Origin: Micromussa lordhowensis | Taxonomy: Eukaryota; Cnidaria; Anthozoa; Scleractinia; Lobophylliidae | Length of the DNA stretch: 64,000 nt | Assembly (NCBI GenBank): GCA_964020085.1 | Contig: OZ026608.1 | Coordinates: 1,500,881 to 1,564,880 of the forward strand | Direction: 5' to 3' | Part shown: in pieces, positions 1 to 11,243 of the stretch | Numbering within the stretch: the first letter of the stretch is position 1 | Layout of the letters: each line of letters starts with the position of its first letter | Program-made: the position numbers and the translations under genes | The notes under the pieces: model-generated | Databases searched by the model: none | The model's input: the letters and a program-made list of their open reading frames with translations, nothing else | What the model was told of the DNA's origin: nothing

Positions 1-300
1 GCGATTACGAAACTTGGAGTAGTTACGAATATCAGGGCATTGAAGTGTGCTGTTGATGAAGTCGCATCTTCCTCCAAGTTCTGTGTATAGCTTGGGACAC
101 ATTTCACCCCAACTGAATGAAATATCCCTGCAGTGTTTTCCCGTACGATTAGCATAATAGGGACTATCGACGACCATGGATTTGCGTTTCATTGCTGGTC
201 TCAGAAGTGATATGGAATCCATTTGGAAGACGAGAGCCAACAGCAAACATATCGCTGCTAAGATTAGACAGACCAGCAAGAAAGCAAGAGCTCTGTTCAT
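1..300 (-). CDS. N-terminal part of a membrane-anchored or secreted protein, cut by the window edge
   Basis: Reading the minus strand from the ATG at 298-300, the frame stays open for 100 codons to the edge of the window. The product begins with a short N-terminus (MNRA), then about 23 hydrophobic residues rich in Leu, Ala and Val (about residues 5-27). This is a signal peptide or, since no clear cleavage site follows, a type II signal anchor. The downstream part has several cysteines and three N-glycosylation sequons (NRT, NST, NYS), which fits a Golgi-lumenal or extracellular domain. I do not recognise the family. Type II Golgi enzymes such as glycosyl- or sulfotransferases have this layout, but no motif of theirs is visible. 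The rest of the gene lies to the left. The plus-strand ORF at 176-397 is its shadow. Confidence 0.55.
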   Translation of the reverse strand, partial: MNRALAFLLVCLILAAICLLLALVFQMDSISLLRPAMKRKSMVVDSPYYANRTGKHCRDISFSWGEMCPKLYTELGGRCDFINSTLQCPDIRNYSKFRNR

Positions 301-3275
301 TTCAAAATCTTTGATTATGTCCTACGTCTTCCTTTGTTTACTCGCTGCATGTCTTAACTTGCAGATGCAGACAATTTCTGATTATGTGTACATTTAAAAC
401 TCACCGTGAGACAGGCTCACCTTTGAGTCGCGCGCAAAGCGGAGAACAAAGCGATCCGGCGGGAAGGAGGCTGGTGAAGAGGCGCCAAGAAAAGTGACTT
501 TTATCTGTGCTCCAGTGTCACGCAATTTTGCGACATCCTCTACGCTTCAACGTGTGTGTTTTCGAATGGAATATTCTTACTCAGCCGATTGTCAATTGCC
601 TTTGCCTGGATCAGTCATCTGACCGGAAAAAATGTCTTATAATCGCGACGTGCATTTTTAATGAGTACGTACCGAATTCAAAGAGAAACTGAAGCGAACG
701 CCGTAGGCACAAGGCGCGAAGCGTGCTTGGGGGCGAGTGCTTCCCACAGGGAAATTGAATTTTTTAGTGGTTCGGAAATGGCATTTTTATAAATTACAAT
801 AAGAAATAAACAGGTACGCTGTTTATATGACAACCTTTGGTGTGGATAATTGATAGTGGATTTAATAGACTTTATAAGAGAGACTCCAGACCAGCCGATT
901 TATTTATTAAAGAAGCTTTTCGCCAATAAATGAATACATAAATAACCATTTTTTTCTGGATTTCTGTAGGTACGACGCAAGTGCGTACATGTGAATATGG
1001 TTGCTACGCCCTTGTTAAATATTGAGAGCATAAAAACGCGAATGAAGACAACTTAGAATGAATATTTGATAATAAAACTGGCAGTGATTCAGATCACCGA
1101 AAAAGAATGCTAAACAAAGGACAAAATGTCATTATTCAGCGTTGAGCCATCTGCTTCAGTCACGCAAACTGTGCGAAAACGTGACAAAAGTGTGTGTTTT
1201 TAAAACACAACTGCCTTGAACTGCCTTGGTGATTCACTTAGCACGGTGTTGCGGAACTACCGGCTCTGTGAGCAGATTTATGTTTTTGAGCAAAAAAAGG
1301 CTGTTATGACGTAGGACCTAGGACACTGGGAAAGAGGCTGGTATGTGTGCTCTTCTCGATTGAATTTTTTCAAATCCAAAGATGGCGGTCACTTCCATCG
1401 AGGTACGGGTCAGGTACTTTATCTTCGTTAATACATTCACTATAGTGAAAGTCAGTTTTGAAGATTTAGTGGTACGCGGCGAAGGTAACATCTCCTAGTT
1501 GGTGAATTTCTATCTTTATTTTCTTCAACGTGTTAATATTCCAAGAAGTGAACCAACGAAGGACTGAAAAACAAAATTGAGAAAATGAAATTATCTAAAT
1601 TTTTAACTTCTGTTTTCCAGTTCCATCCTTTCAAAACTCTCTGCATTTTGACGTGAGGGAAAGGAGAAGGCCGAGAAAGTAAACACGTTTAATATTTCGC
1701 AGGAAAATTTCAATATTTGTTCCAAGCCTTGGTAGCCTGTTAACAGGCTCTCTAGACGAGGATGGGATGAAGAGAAAGCGGGAAGAAAGAGGATAGAAGA
1801 GAGAGGAGGGGAGACGCCCTACCCCGGCCCCATTCCCTCTCGGTCACTTCACTCTCTGCCAGTTTCCTCTCGGCCCTTCGAGCCGGAGCCCGTTCACAGG
1901 CTATCGCCCTCGCAGCTGTTAATTGGATAGTCACGCAACGCATCTCGTGAAGAGTACTACTTTATCTGCTTCGGCTCTGCTTTCTTTATAATAGTTGTCT
2001 TTGTTTGAACAACTCTTGCCGGAAAGGAAGTCTAACAGTCGTTATTTCAATATAAATCTGCTAGCGGGAAGGCAAAACAACGAAATTAAATAATTTAACC
2101 TTCAGACTTATTAAGCGAAACAGGAAATTGGCTTTTTTGTAAATTAACAGGCGGGGAAAGAGTGCAGTGTCAACCTGCTGACCTCGATAGCTCGCCAATA
2201 TGCAAATGCTAAATATGCCTCCTTTGAAAAGGCTTAGTTTTTTAGCATACACTTAGTATGAAGCTGTCCGGTGGGCTCAGCCAAAAAGACTCACTTTTGT
2301 TTGGTCAATTAGTCCGGGCACATTTTAATCTCGCTTAAAAGCAAAGAACAGAAAGGCAACAGCGTGAGATAATGGATTTTCGCGCGGCTTTTAAGGAACG
2401 AGGAGTCTGTATCATTAATATTTTACCAGCCTTTGGCGGCGGCGATTTTTTAATTCGAGCTTGCCATTTTCTTTATTTTGAAAACATTGCAACAATATTT
2501 TTGAAAACATTGTTAAAGCTTACTTAAAAAGGAACATTTTTTCCGTTAAATGTTGCGCTTTATTTGGAAAACTGGAAAAAAATATTTATTTTCTAAGCGA
2601 AGCAATAACTTATGTTTCCAGGTTATGGGAAATAAACCATCGATAAACATGTACGAATTCAGTATAGAGCAGACAAGAAACATCTGTGTTAAAAAATGGA
2701 CAGTTTAAAGGCTTTAGTTTAATTTTCATTTTGTTTCATACTACTGGAGCGTCGCAAAAAACAACTGTTGTAGGGACCGAACGATTCCTTTCGCTTAAAT
2801 AAAGCCAAGTTTAAGTTTCAGCCGAACGCTTACTGATAAATGAGTTCTTGATATACTATATTAGAACACTGTGGCCCTGAGGTAACAGATAACACAGTGT
2901 CGAGGCGAATATCGAGAAGTTAAATGACTCAGCAACAGTTTCAAGTCATCTTTCCAGCGTATCTCATCATTGTTGTATACGAAGGCAGTATTTAAGATTA
3001 CAAATTAAAACCTATTCTTCGCGACTTCGTCAATCGTGTTTTTGACCAACCTGTGTTTCTGCAAACACATGTCATTTAACGTCGTGTCAACTTATAATGT
3101 AAATTTGGTTCTATCATGATAAATCCTCAATAACAATAATCTTCCAAGAAATTTACAATTTTGAATTGCTAACAATTTACTCGCGACAATATCTTGGTAT
3201 CAACTAATTCAACCTCTGCTTCAATATTTTGCTTTTAATATCTAAGACTTTTCGTTTTCTGATTTCATCGAGCGC
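301..3275. other. Intergenic stretch, no supported gene
   Basis: About 3 kb between the left-edge gene and the 337-codon ORF, both on the minus strand. I see no convincing exon. The short ORFs at 507-692, 1752-1943 and 2061-2252 lack family motifs. An ATG in good context at about 1381, followed by a possible donor, has no recognisable partner exon. The only clear structure is the foldback element at 1733-1903. The 5' UTR and promoter of the left-edge gene should lie just right of 300. Confidence 0.5.
1733..1903. repeat. Foldback (MITE-like) element
   Basis: The left end TAGCCTGTTAACAGGCTCTC and the right end GGAGCCCGTTCACAGGCTA are reverse complements at about 15 of 19 positions, enclosing a purine/pyrimidine-skewed interior. 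The small non-coding size and terminal inverted repeats suggest a MITE-type element. No target-site duplication was confirmed. Confidence 0.5.
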
Positions 3276-4289
3276 TCAACGCTTTTGAACAGAAAATGAT
3301 CGTCGAGGACCCTTATCTTGGATTACTACGCTTCGACTGGCTTTTTGTAAGGGTTTAACTCTTTTATCCCGGCTTGCATTAAAGGAATCTGAAATATTGA
3401 CATTTTTATGATGACAATTTTGAATTTTGACCCTAAAGCGACTTTTTGGTAGCATTCTCGGTCGAAGTCGCTGAGGTGCTTTGTCGTTAGAGCGAGATTT
3501 GAAATTCGCAGATGTTCCAAGTGCATTGGCGTCTATGACAGTGTCTTTGATCGTGAAACTTTTCCTCAAAGGTACATATTGAATTCGAACGATGTGTTTG
3601 TCCATGCCAGCAGTTTCTTTAACGTTTTTGCGATTTAAAGAGGACGAGCTTGCATTTTCTCCACGTCGATGATTTTCTAACTTTGAAATGTCCTTGCCTT
3701 CGATGCGAAGTTTAAGCGAAGAACTCCTATTTGACGCAGCTGATCCAGCTGTATTTCTGTCGGAATTACAGTCCATTTGAAGCGAAGAAGTTCTCCGAGC
3801 TCTTTCCTTGTGGAGAATATCTTCTTTGTCTAAACTGTCCGCTTTCTTCCACTCAGTGCTCAACGAAGTATGAAGACAGGAGACGTACCTTGGTTTTGAC
3901 GGGCTAACCTTTTCATTCTTCGGTGCTTCTTTTGAAGTGTAATTCGCGGTAGAATTTGTAGTAACAGGAATTTTAGTTGATACCTGCTTCGCTGCTGATC
4001 CAGCAATATCTTTATCAATACTCGGCAAAACCACAATCTTGGGAATCTTCTCTTTGGGAATAATAGACAGAGAAGTAACGTATTTTCTTCTTTGAGGCGA
4101 ATGGTTAGCTGTCGGGGACATTATTTTCGGTTGAACTGTCTTTGTGCCTATCGCGCGAGGAACACTCGAACTTAGCGCGTTCCTTGTATACACAGCAGTC
4201 ACAGGCGCATGGTAATTCGTTGGCTTCGCTGAGACATCCCTTCCAATTTTTGTCGTAGTAACATGGTAGTAACCTTTTTGAACACTCAT
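3276..4289 (-). CDS. Hypothetical basic, disordered protein (337 aa)
   Basis: An uninterrupted ORF of 337 codons starts with ATG at 4287-4289. That length is unlikely by chance in this AT-rich DNA. The product is strongly basic (Lys/Arg) and rich in Ser, Thr and Asn. It has no signal peptide, membrane segment or recognisable fold, and looks intrinsically disordered. Two weakly similar segments recur: RRKYVTSLS (about residues 68-76) with PRYVSCLHTSLS (about 138-149), and DIAGSAAKQ with NTAGSAASN. This hints at internal duplication. It may be a single-exon gene, or a large exon of a longer gene whose other exons I cannot identify. No function is proposed. The overlapping 66-codon ORF at 3326-3526 is a shadow. 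Confidence 0.5.
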   Translation of the reverse strand: MSVQKGYYHVTTTKIGRDVSAKPTNYHAPVTAVYTRNALSSSVPRAIGTKTVQPKIMSPTANHSPQRRKYVTSLSIIPKEKIPKIVVLPSIDKDIAGSAAKQVSTKIPVTTNSTANYTSKEAPKNEKVSPSKPRYVSCLHTSLSTEWKKADSLDKEDILHKERARRTSSLQMDCNSDRNTAGSAASNRSSSLKLRIEGKDISKLENHRRGENASSSSLNRKNVKETAGMDKHIVRIQYVPLRKSFTIKDTVIDANALGTSANFKSRSNDKAPQRLRPRMLPKSRFRVKIQNCHHKNVNISDSFNASRDKRVKPLQKASRSVVIQDKGPRRSFSVQKR

Positions 4290-6577
4290 TTCAGAAGATC
4301 CGAACCAAATATACTATTTTCCTCTGTAAATCTTCCACGCAGTTGACCCGATCATGTTGGGTAAATATGTTACCAGTCTGCTTGGTGCTTAATTGTTGTG
4401 TCAGTGTTGCTTGACAGTTGATAATTTATGTACAGCGGTCGTAAACCTAAACCTGACAGGTTATATTCCGATTCACGGCAGAATCGCTGGCATATTGAAC
4501 ACAACTTTTTTTCTGGCGAAAATTTGACATTTTTCCAAGAAAATACCCACGGCGACAATGTGGTAGAGAGGCACTCGAAGGCGGGTTCTCACACTTACTC
4601 GCTATGCGAAACTCATTACACAAATGAATTTATTTTGGCTTAAAAGAACTGTGTTTTGTTCTTGTCAAAGGAGAAAATATTGGCCCGCCGGAGAAATTTG
4701 CATTTTATTTGAATGGGGCAAACTGAAACTTCTTCCAATTAACAGTAAAACGACAAACGTGTGAGGTGATCCATTTTGAAAATGGTGATAAATGAAATCA
4801 AGTTCATCTCACCATTAAAAGTAATTGCGATGAGATAAATGTTCTAGCTTACGCGCATCGTGTGTATATTAATGCATGTGGTTTCCAAGACAACTACTTC
4901 CTGATACTCTTCAAAGCACGGAATTCGGTGAAAATTTAAAATTTTGATCAGATCAATAATACTAAATTTGTCCATCGTGATCTCGGTTGGGAACGTACTT
5001 TTTTAAAATTCTGTTACAACGCTCGCGATACCAGAGTAGATGCCGAAATTAAAGAGTCTAATAGAACGCTTGTTGTAAGCCCCGTCAAGGGGCTTGGGTA
5101 CTAGCACTAATACTCGGTCCCAATCCATCCGTCTAGTTGTATATGTCCGCGTTTACAAATATAAGACAAACAAATCGACAAAACCAAGAAAATTGGATTA
5201 CAATGTCCTCGTTTTTCAGTTTAAAGTAATAAAATGCTGCTAAGTGGGCGCGTGGAGTGATTAGGGAAAAAATGATTGTCGAAACCGACCGAAATATTAA
5301 AACCGTGGCATGGGCGGGTCCTAATTCCCAGGTGGTTAAAATTTTCTTTCAAATTTTGACCTGCTGTAAATCGGTGCCAAAATTTCCCTAATTATCCAGA
5401 ACAAGTACTACCCGAATTTAAATACAGAAATTTAATATACTACCAAAACGCAAAACAGGATTGGGCGAGAAAAGGCAAAAAATCAGGTTACGCCAAAATG
5501 ACTTTGAAATTGATGGGACTTGAACTATAATTTCCAGAATTACGAAGTTACTGACTGACACTGAAAAATAAAAGATGATATTTTAGTGAACCACTGAGTT
5601 CTTACACAGAAAGGCGACCATGTGAATTCCAATTTCAAACGGTTCTTGAACAAAATACAGTAAAAATTAGATTCCGTGTCTGTGAAAGTGGCGATGTGTT
5701 GTTGAAACTTTACCAGTTAGTTCATCTGTTGATTCAATATTCACTGAACATATCTTGCTAGCTTACACGCGGTGATGCGTTCGTTTGTTTCTCTGTTGTC
5801 CTGTGCTTAGCTCCCCATAACGTAATTCCCTTTCCGCTTTGGTGAGCTAAAAGCAAAACGCTATCACATTACAGTAATCTGAGGTGAAAAACGGCTTGGA
5901 ATATCACGTTCATAACGCAAAATGCGCGAATTAGAATAGTCAAACTGGATTTTAAAAACCCTCCAATTTAATTTTTTTTTCTCCTAAAATTTCTTTTAGT
6001 TTATTGAATTTTTTCCTTTTTAGGTGAAATCCTTTCAGTTTTGTTGGTACTTTTAAAACCATCCGTGCGTGTAAATTGTTTGATTATTTTACGATCAAAG
6101 CAGTTAGGCTTAGCTTTACCAACAACGGAAGTTGGAAACTGGGAAGTTTTTCATCATGAAACATAGGAAAATTGGATACGAAACTGCTACGAGATATGAT
6201 TTGACAGGGCACTGTTTAGACGATTTATTTGAAGTAAATAACTTAAGCGATTTCTTGGAGTAATACTTAGATATTTAAGTAATTATAACCATGAAAAGAG
6301 TTTGACTTTTTAAAAGGAAAAAATGGCGAATCGTGAAGACTGAAGTGCTTTACACTTAGAGCTCATGAGTTTATCGCTCTACTGATCCATGACCTCAACC
6401 GCGGCTGCTGATTGGCTGCCGAGTGACAATAGAAACCAATCCAACTTTAATGAGCCAGTGGGCCATGAAGTAATGATGATTCCTTATCAATGAGCTCATG
6501 AACTGGCCAATAAGAAAGCCTTGTTGATGAAAAGACCCACAGAATCCACCGGCTGTTTGCTTTAGCGTCATGACGTC
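4290..6577. other. Intergenic stretch, no supported gene
   Basis: No convincing coding exon on either strand. The ORFs at 4370-4558 and 4428-4643 overlap on opposite strands and lack motifs. The last 200 bp before the otopetrin start carry CCAAT-type boxes in both orientations (for example GATTGGCTG near 6410 and GGCCAATAAG near 6512), so this is probably the channel's promoter region. Confidence 0.5.
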
Positions 6578-6578
6578 A
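6571..6578. promoter_or_regulatory. CRE-like palindrome TGACGTCA at the first ATG of the otopetrin ORF
   Basis: A perfect 8-bp cAMP-response-element consensus overlaps the A of the first in-frame ATG (6578). If it is a functional promoter element, transcription would probably start at or beyond it. That would favour the second in-frame ATG at 6650 (residue 25), which sits in a good context (ACACCATGC). The same 8-mer also occurs at 8540, 22548, 35989 and 40531, so chance occurrence is possible. Confidence 0.3.
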
Positions 6579-8428
6579 TGAAGGAAGAAACAAACGGCCG
6601 TTTGGCTCCTTGCTTCGATGTTCAACAACCTTTAAAACAACTAAACACCATGCGGTGCGAGAAGGAAACTTACCCACTGTACGAGAAAAAAGTCGTGGGA
6701 AACATCCAGCCAAAAGAAGAACCAAAAGATGAAGAAAAACGCAAGTTTCTTCGAGTTATCGTCACTTCTCTCATGTACGTCCTTGAACCGATTCTGCCAG
6801 ACGACGGAGTCAAAGGAGACGGGAAAATCGCCAGTTTATTATACCTGATTTGTCTGACAACAGCAGGGGTGGTGTTTAATCTTTCCAAATGGCTCCAGGA
6901 TGACTCCAAAGCTGACTCAGGCGTCACAGCCGATCACATCGATGGATTCCTTATCACTTGTATTTGCCCAGCACTTCTGTGGATCTGCTACATCTTCTGT
7001 AAACAAAGCGATCGTAAGACCGTGGATTTTATCACTCCTTCGCCTCACTCTCATAGACCTCTCATGGCTGGCGCTTATGTTTTCGGCGCAGGAAGCTGTG
7101 TTATGGATCTTCTTCATATTACTTTTTACATTGAATGCTCTTCGAACTTATCCAGCCTATTTTTCTCGATTTTCAAGGCTGTCTTCATCTTTGCGCAAAT
7201 TCTATTTTTACGCAAATTTGCCACGGCCACCCTCCACAAATCACCAAGCATTCGACTTGTACTTTTCCACATACTTGGCACAAACGTGTGCCTGTGGTTT
7301 CGCGCGCTTTTTAGCCATTCAAAAAGCATCTTTAGTACGCGTAAAACACTCGAAGATTTAAGCACACGCGAAGAGAACGCTTGCTTTGCAAATCACTACT
7401 CCATGAAAAAGATTTGGGAGGCGTCCGAACCTTATTTATATCCGTTTACTATGGAATATTCGCTAATTGCGGGTGGCATCTTGTACACCATGTGGAGCGG
7501 GATGCGGGATCTTGATCCCGACCCGCAAGATATTTATATCTATGACGAGCTCTCGGATTTTAATACGACTTCGGATAATCTTAGCGAACGATTCGAGAAA
7601 TGTGAGCACGATCACGGGTATGGCACGTGCGAGGCTGCTACTCCATCTAGGGATTCTGTATCCAGCGGAAGATTTTCCAGCCGTTTTTCGCTAAACAGAG
7701 CCATGTCAAATTCATCGATATGTCAATCATGTGTCGAAAACCAAGATACACTTCGCTTACACGCCATCCCTAGCTCGGACCCAGGCCTTTTGATAGGCCT
7801 TCTGTTTTCGATCGTTCTGCTTCTCGCGGTTGGGTTACTATGGGTTGACCGCGACTCAATAAACGCACTGAAATTTTATTATCTTTATCAAATTGTTTTG
7901 CTCGTGTTTATGTGTGTTGCCTGCTGGGTTGTGTTGCGTTGTTTGATGAATCAAAAATTCACCTGGTATCCCTTCGGAGCGGATGACACCTTGTTAATCG
8001 TATCTTTCACTGGAATGTTTCTTTACGCTGGTTTATGCCTCACCGCCGCCATCGCCGAAATCAGGAATCACCATTACGCTTCAGACTTCTCTCTCGCAAA
8101 ATCAACACTGATTCTTTTTCAAGCCATGCTGCAAGCCACGGCTCTCATCAAAGCACTTCGCTTCAGACCGCTCAAGGAACTGGGAGCGAATATCGTCCGA
8201 CAAGGAACGCTGTTTCTGCTGACCACGAACGTAGCACTGTGGGCGCAGGATTCGTTCTTCGAAATGCGCAACTTTGCGACCACGCCAATTCAGACGGTAT
8301 TTTACGGTGAGACTTCATGGAGAGCAATAACTACTTTAGCTTATCCTTTATGCATTTTCTTCCGTTTTCATTCTGCAGCTTGCCTGTTTGAGGTTTGGTC
8401 TTGCTTTAGAGTAAATAACTTAAGCTAG
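6578..8428 (+). CDS. OTOP: Otopetrin-family proton channel, intronless
   Basis: Otopetrins are proton-selective channels of the plasma membrane, built as two homologous six-helix halves in each subunit. This 616-residue ORF has the family layout and length (vertebrate OTOP1 is about 600 aa). The N-terminal half has helices at about 84-104, 122-142, 161-182, 192-214, 225-245 and 286-306. A polar Asp/Ser-rich loop spans about 308-398. The C-terminal half begins near 403. Family-like motifs are TNVCLWFRAL (235-244), YPFTMEYSLIAGG (288-300), TNVALWAQDSFFE (550-562) and the C-terminal IFFRFHSAACLFEVW (593-607). The paired TNVxLW segments reflect the internal repeat. The whole protein sits in one exon with no intron signals. 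The start may be residue 1 or Met25 (position 6650). Orthology to a particular OTOP paralogue cannot be decided here. Confidence 0.9.
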   Translation: MKEETNGRLAPCFDVQQPLKQLNTMRCEKETYPLYEKKVVGNIQPKEEPKDEEKRKFLRVIVTSLMYVLEPILPDDGVKGDGKIASLLYLICLTTAGVVFNLSKWLQDDSKADSGVTADHIDGFLITCICPALLWICYIFCKQSDRKTVDFITPSPHSHRPLMAGAYVFGAGSCVMDLLHITFYIECSSNLSSLFFSIFKAVFIFAQILFLRKFATATLHKSPSIRLVLFHILGTNVCLWFRALFSHSKSIFSTRKTLEDLSTREENACFANHYSMKKIWEASEPYLYPFTMEYSLIAGGILYTMWSGMRDLDPDPQDIYIYDELSDFNTTSDNLSERFEKCEHDHGYGTCEAATPSRDSVSSGRFSSRFSLNRAMSNSSICQSCVENQDTLRLHAIPSSDPGLLIGLLFSIVLLLAVGLLWVDRDSINALKFYYLYQIVLLVFMCVACWVVLRCLMNQKFTWYPFGADDTLLIVSFTGMFLYAGLCLTAAIAEIRNHHYASDFSLAKSTLILFQAMLQATALIKALRFRPLKELGANIVRQGTLFLLTTNVALWAQDSFFEMRNFATTPIQTVFYGETSWRAITTLAYPLCIFFRFHSAACLFEVWSCFRVNNLS

Positions 8429-9950
8429 AAAAATCATTAGTCTTAATGTAATTAGGAACACGTACCTTTTGAGGGCAAGATCTTGGTCCTTGTCAAAGTG
8501 ATTGCTAAGCAACGCGACGTACTTTCACTTCGCCCACACTGACGTCACTGTTCTCGGAGAACACGTCAACGCTCGCTCTAGATTTTGATTGGATAGTAAT
8601 AATCCGAACATTTTCCGAGTGTTCCGACGAAGATTTGTTCAAAAACGGTACTTGTTCCTCTACCTGTAGTCCTGGCTCATGTCAGTGGAAATCTTTCATC
8701 AGTGATCTATCTAGTGGAAATCATCAACTACTCGACACGTATAAAGCTCAAAATCATCTTTAATTTCGTAAAAAAACAACAAAAACGAACAAATTAGCTC
8801 TTTCCTAAGACCTTCTATTCAGTAAGCAGTTTGATAGACTGAGGAAAGTTGTTTACTCTCATGGACATCTGAGCTACAAAACTATTTCACTCATGAAAAA
8901 TTCATTCTCGTGGTCTAATTGTCCAACAGAATCTTTCTCGTTTTCCAAGCATAAAACCTCAAGTTCTTGGAAGACTAGAAGCAATTTTGTTTTAATCTAT
9001 TCGAAATCATCTAACGTTGCTGTCTGTAGCATTTCACCACACCTCGTTCCCAGGGTCTTCCCTACTGGTAGACAGGGAAGATGAAAGAACCTGTGAACGA
9101 GTTTGTTTTCACAGAACCACGTTTACGCTATAAGAAGTATTCGCATAAAAACTTTCACATGCTTCACATGTCGTGTTTTGGAAAACCGTCTAATTAAGTT
9201 TGGCAAAAAGTCTCTCCTAGCCTTGAATATTACAGCTTGGCGTGAAAACGAAAAAGAATGAAAATTGTTTTATATTACAGGTCTTTATTTGATAGACAAT
9301 TCAAAGTTCATTTCCTTATGTCAGTGTTTTTTTAAAGATTACTAACGAAGATTACTAACCTCGTTCAAATTTTGTTATGCTATGTAATCAACTTAAAACG
9401 CTTAAAGCTAATGCTTGTATATATTTTCCAGTATTTATTCTAGGTTTCAGAAACCATTTTCAACCATAACTGATTTTATTCGCTCAGAAGGGCGATTTTT
9501 CCCTTGAATAATTTTAAGACAAGGTAGATACGTTGTCAAATTGGCGATTTTGTAGTTTAAAATCTTTTCGGTAAATTTTACTGATGATCATTTATATATT
9601 GTAGCATGGTATTTTTACCTTTTATTTATACCTTACTCATGTATAATGAGTTTATAATTCATATTTTAAGACTTATTTTCAGCCGACTTAACGTATTTAC
9701 CGTGCGATAAGGCAAGTGACTACGTAAGGTAAGATATTTTCCATATACTGTTTTGACGATAAAGCGATTAACCTGTAAATATCTATGGATATACTTGGTA
9801 AAATCAATCAGTTTTTCTTTTGAGCGAAACATTTCGGAGACGATATTTTCTCTAGATTTAGACGATCGTTTTGTAACAAAAATGTTCCGGAAACAACAGT
9901 TGCACTAGCAATAGCTGCGGCATACCAGCAATGAACACTTCATTATCTAA
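8429..9950. other. Otopetrin 3' flank and intergenic DNA, no supported gene
   Basis: No coding exon was recognised. A perfect TGACGTCA lies at 8540-8547 and an inverted CCAAT (GATTGGAT) near 8587, which would suit an unidentified promoter. A small imperfect hairpin lies at 9047-9100. The remainder is AT-rich. Confidence 0.45.
9047..9100. repeat. Imperfect hairpin repeat
   Basis: CTCGTTCCCAGGGTCTTCCC at the left is followed by AGGGAAGATG...CTGTGAACGAG, an imperfect reverse complement. This is consistent with a degraded foldback element. Confidence 0.4.
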
Positions 9951-11203
9951 AAAGAAACTCTATAGAGACTGACTTACAACTGGAATGACTGACTGACTTA
10001 GGACAGACGTTTTGACTTTACAAACAGCTGAAGAGAGGTCGCAAAATGTCACTTCATGTAAAATTTCTTTTAACAAACTAATTTGTAAATTATTGAGATT
10101 AGCCGACCGACTGCGAGACTGGTACTGAACAAAACATAACTGACAGCACTACTGGAAGTCACTAACTGACGTGATACATATACTAACTGTGTGACAGACA
10201 GACAGACACTGAGACAGACAGACACTGAGACAGACACACACACAGACTGGTGCACTGATTGACAGATGATTGAGTATTATGACTGATCAGATCAACAAAT
10301 CAATGACCATCTGACTGAATAAATGGATGCCTGACTGACGAGGATAACTGACCGACCGACCAACTATGACTAACGGACTTGCTACTGGACTATGTAGCCA
10401 ACCGTTCGATTGACAGATCTAGATACCGGCTGACAGACAGACATAATGGTTAACTGACGGCATGACTGGCTTGATCCACCAACTAGACTGACTGACGGAC
10501 TGCCTGTTTGACTGTCTGACAGACTGACTATCTGACTGAATGACTGACTGACCGTCTGACAGCTCAATGATAGACTGGTTTACTGAACGTTCTGACTGAC
10601 TGACCCACTGAATGAAATCGACCGAATAACCGATCTATTGGACAATGATGCAACTGAAAAAACTAACTTGGACTAACTAACTGACGATCGACTAATCTAT
10701 ACTCCTTGCAAACTGGTTTACTGACTGACTGACCAACTCTGTATTTGCCTGACTGGCTTAGACCAATTAATTGAATGAATAATTAATTTCATGATTGACA
10801 GCTATAACTGTCTCATCTACATGTCCGGCTGTTTGAAGGGCGATTGAAGGCTAATCTGGGATTAAAGCTTAGCCCAGATTTCTTTCCTCTTGTTTAAAAA
10901 AGCTTTTTATAACCAGTTAAAAATAACAGTTTGATAGTAGTCAAATGAAAACTCAAACAGAAACCTTTATGTAATATATCAAACACGAGTGACAGTGGTT
11001 CATGGGGATATCCAAACACAGAGAAGAGAGTTGAAAATAAGACGCGCAGCAGAGTATTTTTGACGAAATTCGAGGTGTTTGGATAGCCGATATATCTTCT
11101 TGATATATCTTCTCAATCGAAACAAAAACTAAGGAGTAAACGGAGAAGGACAATCGTCAAAATCTATGCTAAATAAGACCGCGTATCCAAACCTCCTTCA
11201 CGG

Positions 11204-11243
<40 letters not shown>

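Noticed and set aside
1381..1410. ATG in strong context followed by a GAG/GTACGG donor, resembling a tiny first exon
   Set aside because: No downstream exon in compatible phase was recognised, and the nearest long ORF is on the other strand.
6900..7361. A 153-codon plus-strand ORF and minus-strand ORFs inside the otopetrin gene
   Set aside because: Other-frame shadows of the channel ORF, with no independent motifs.
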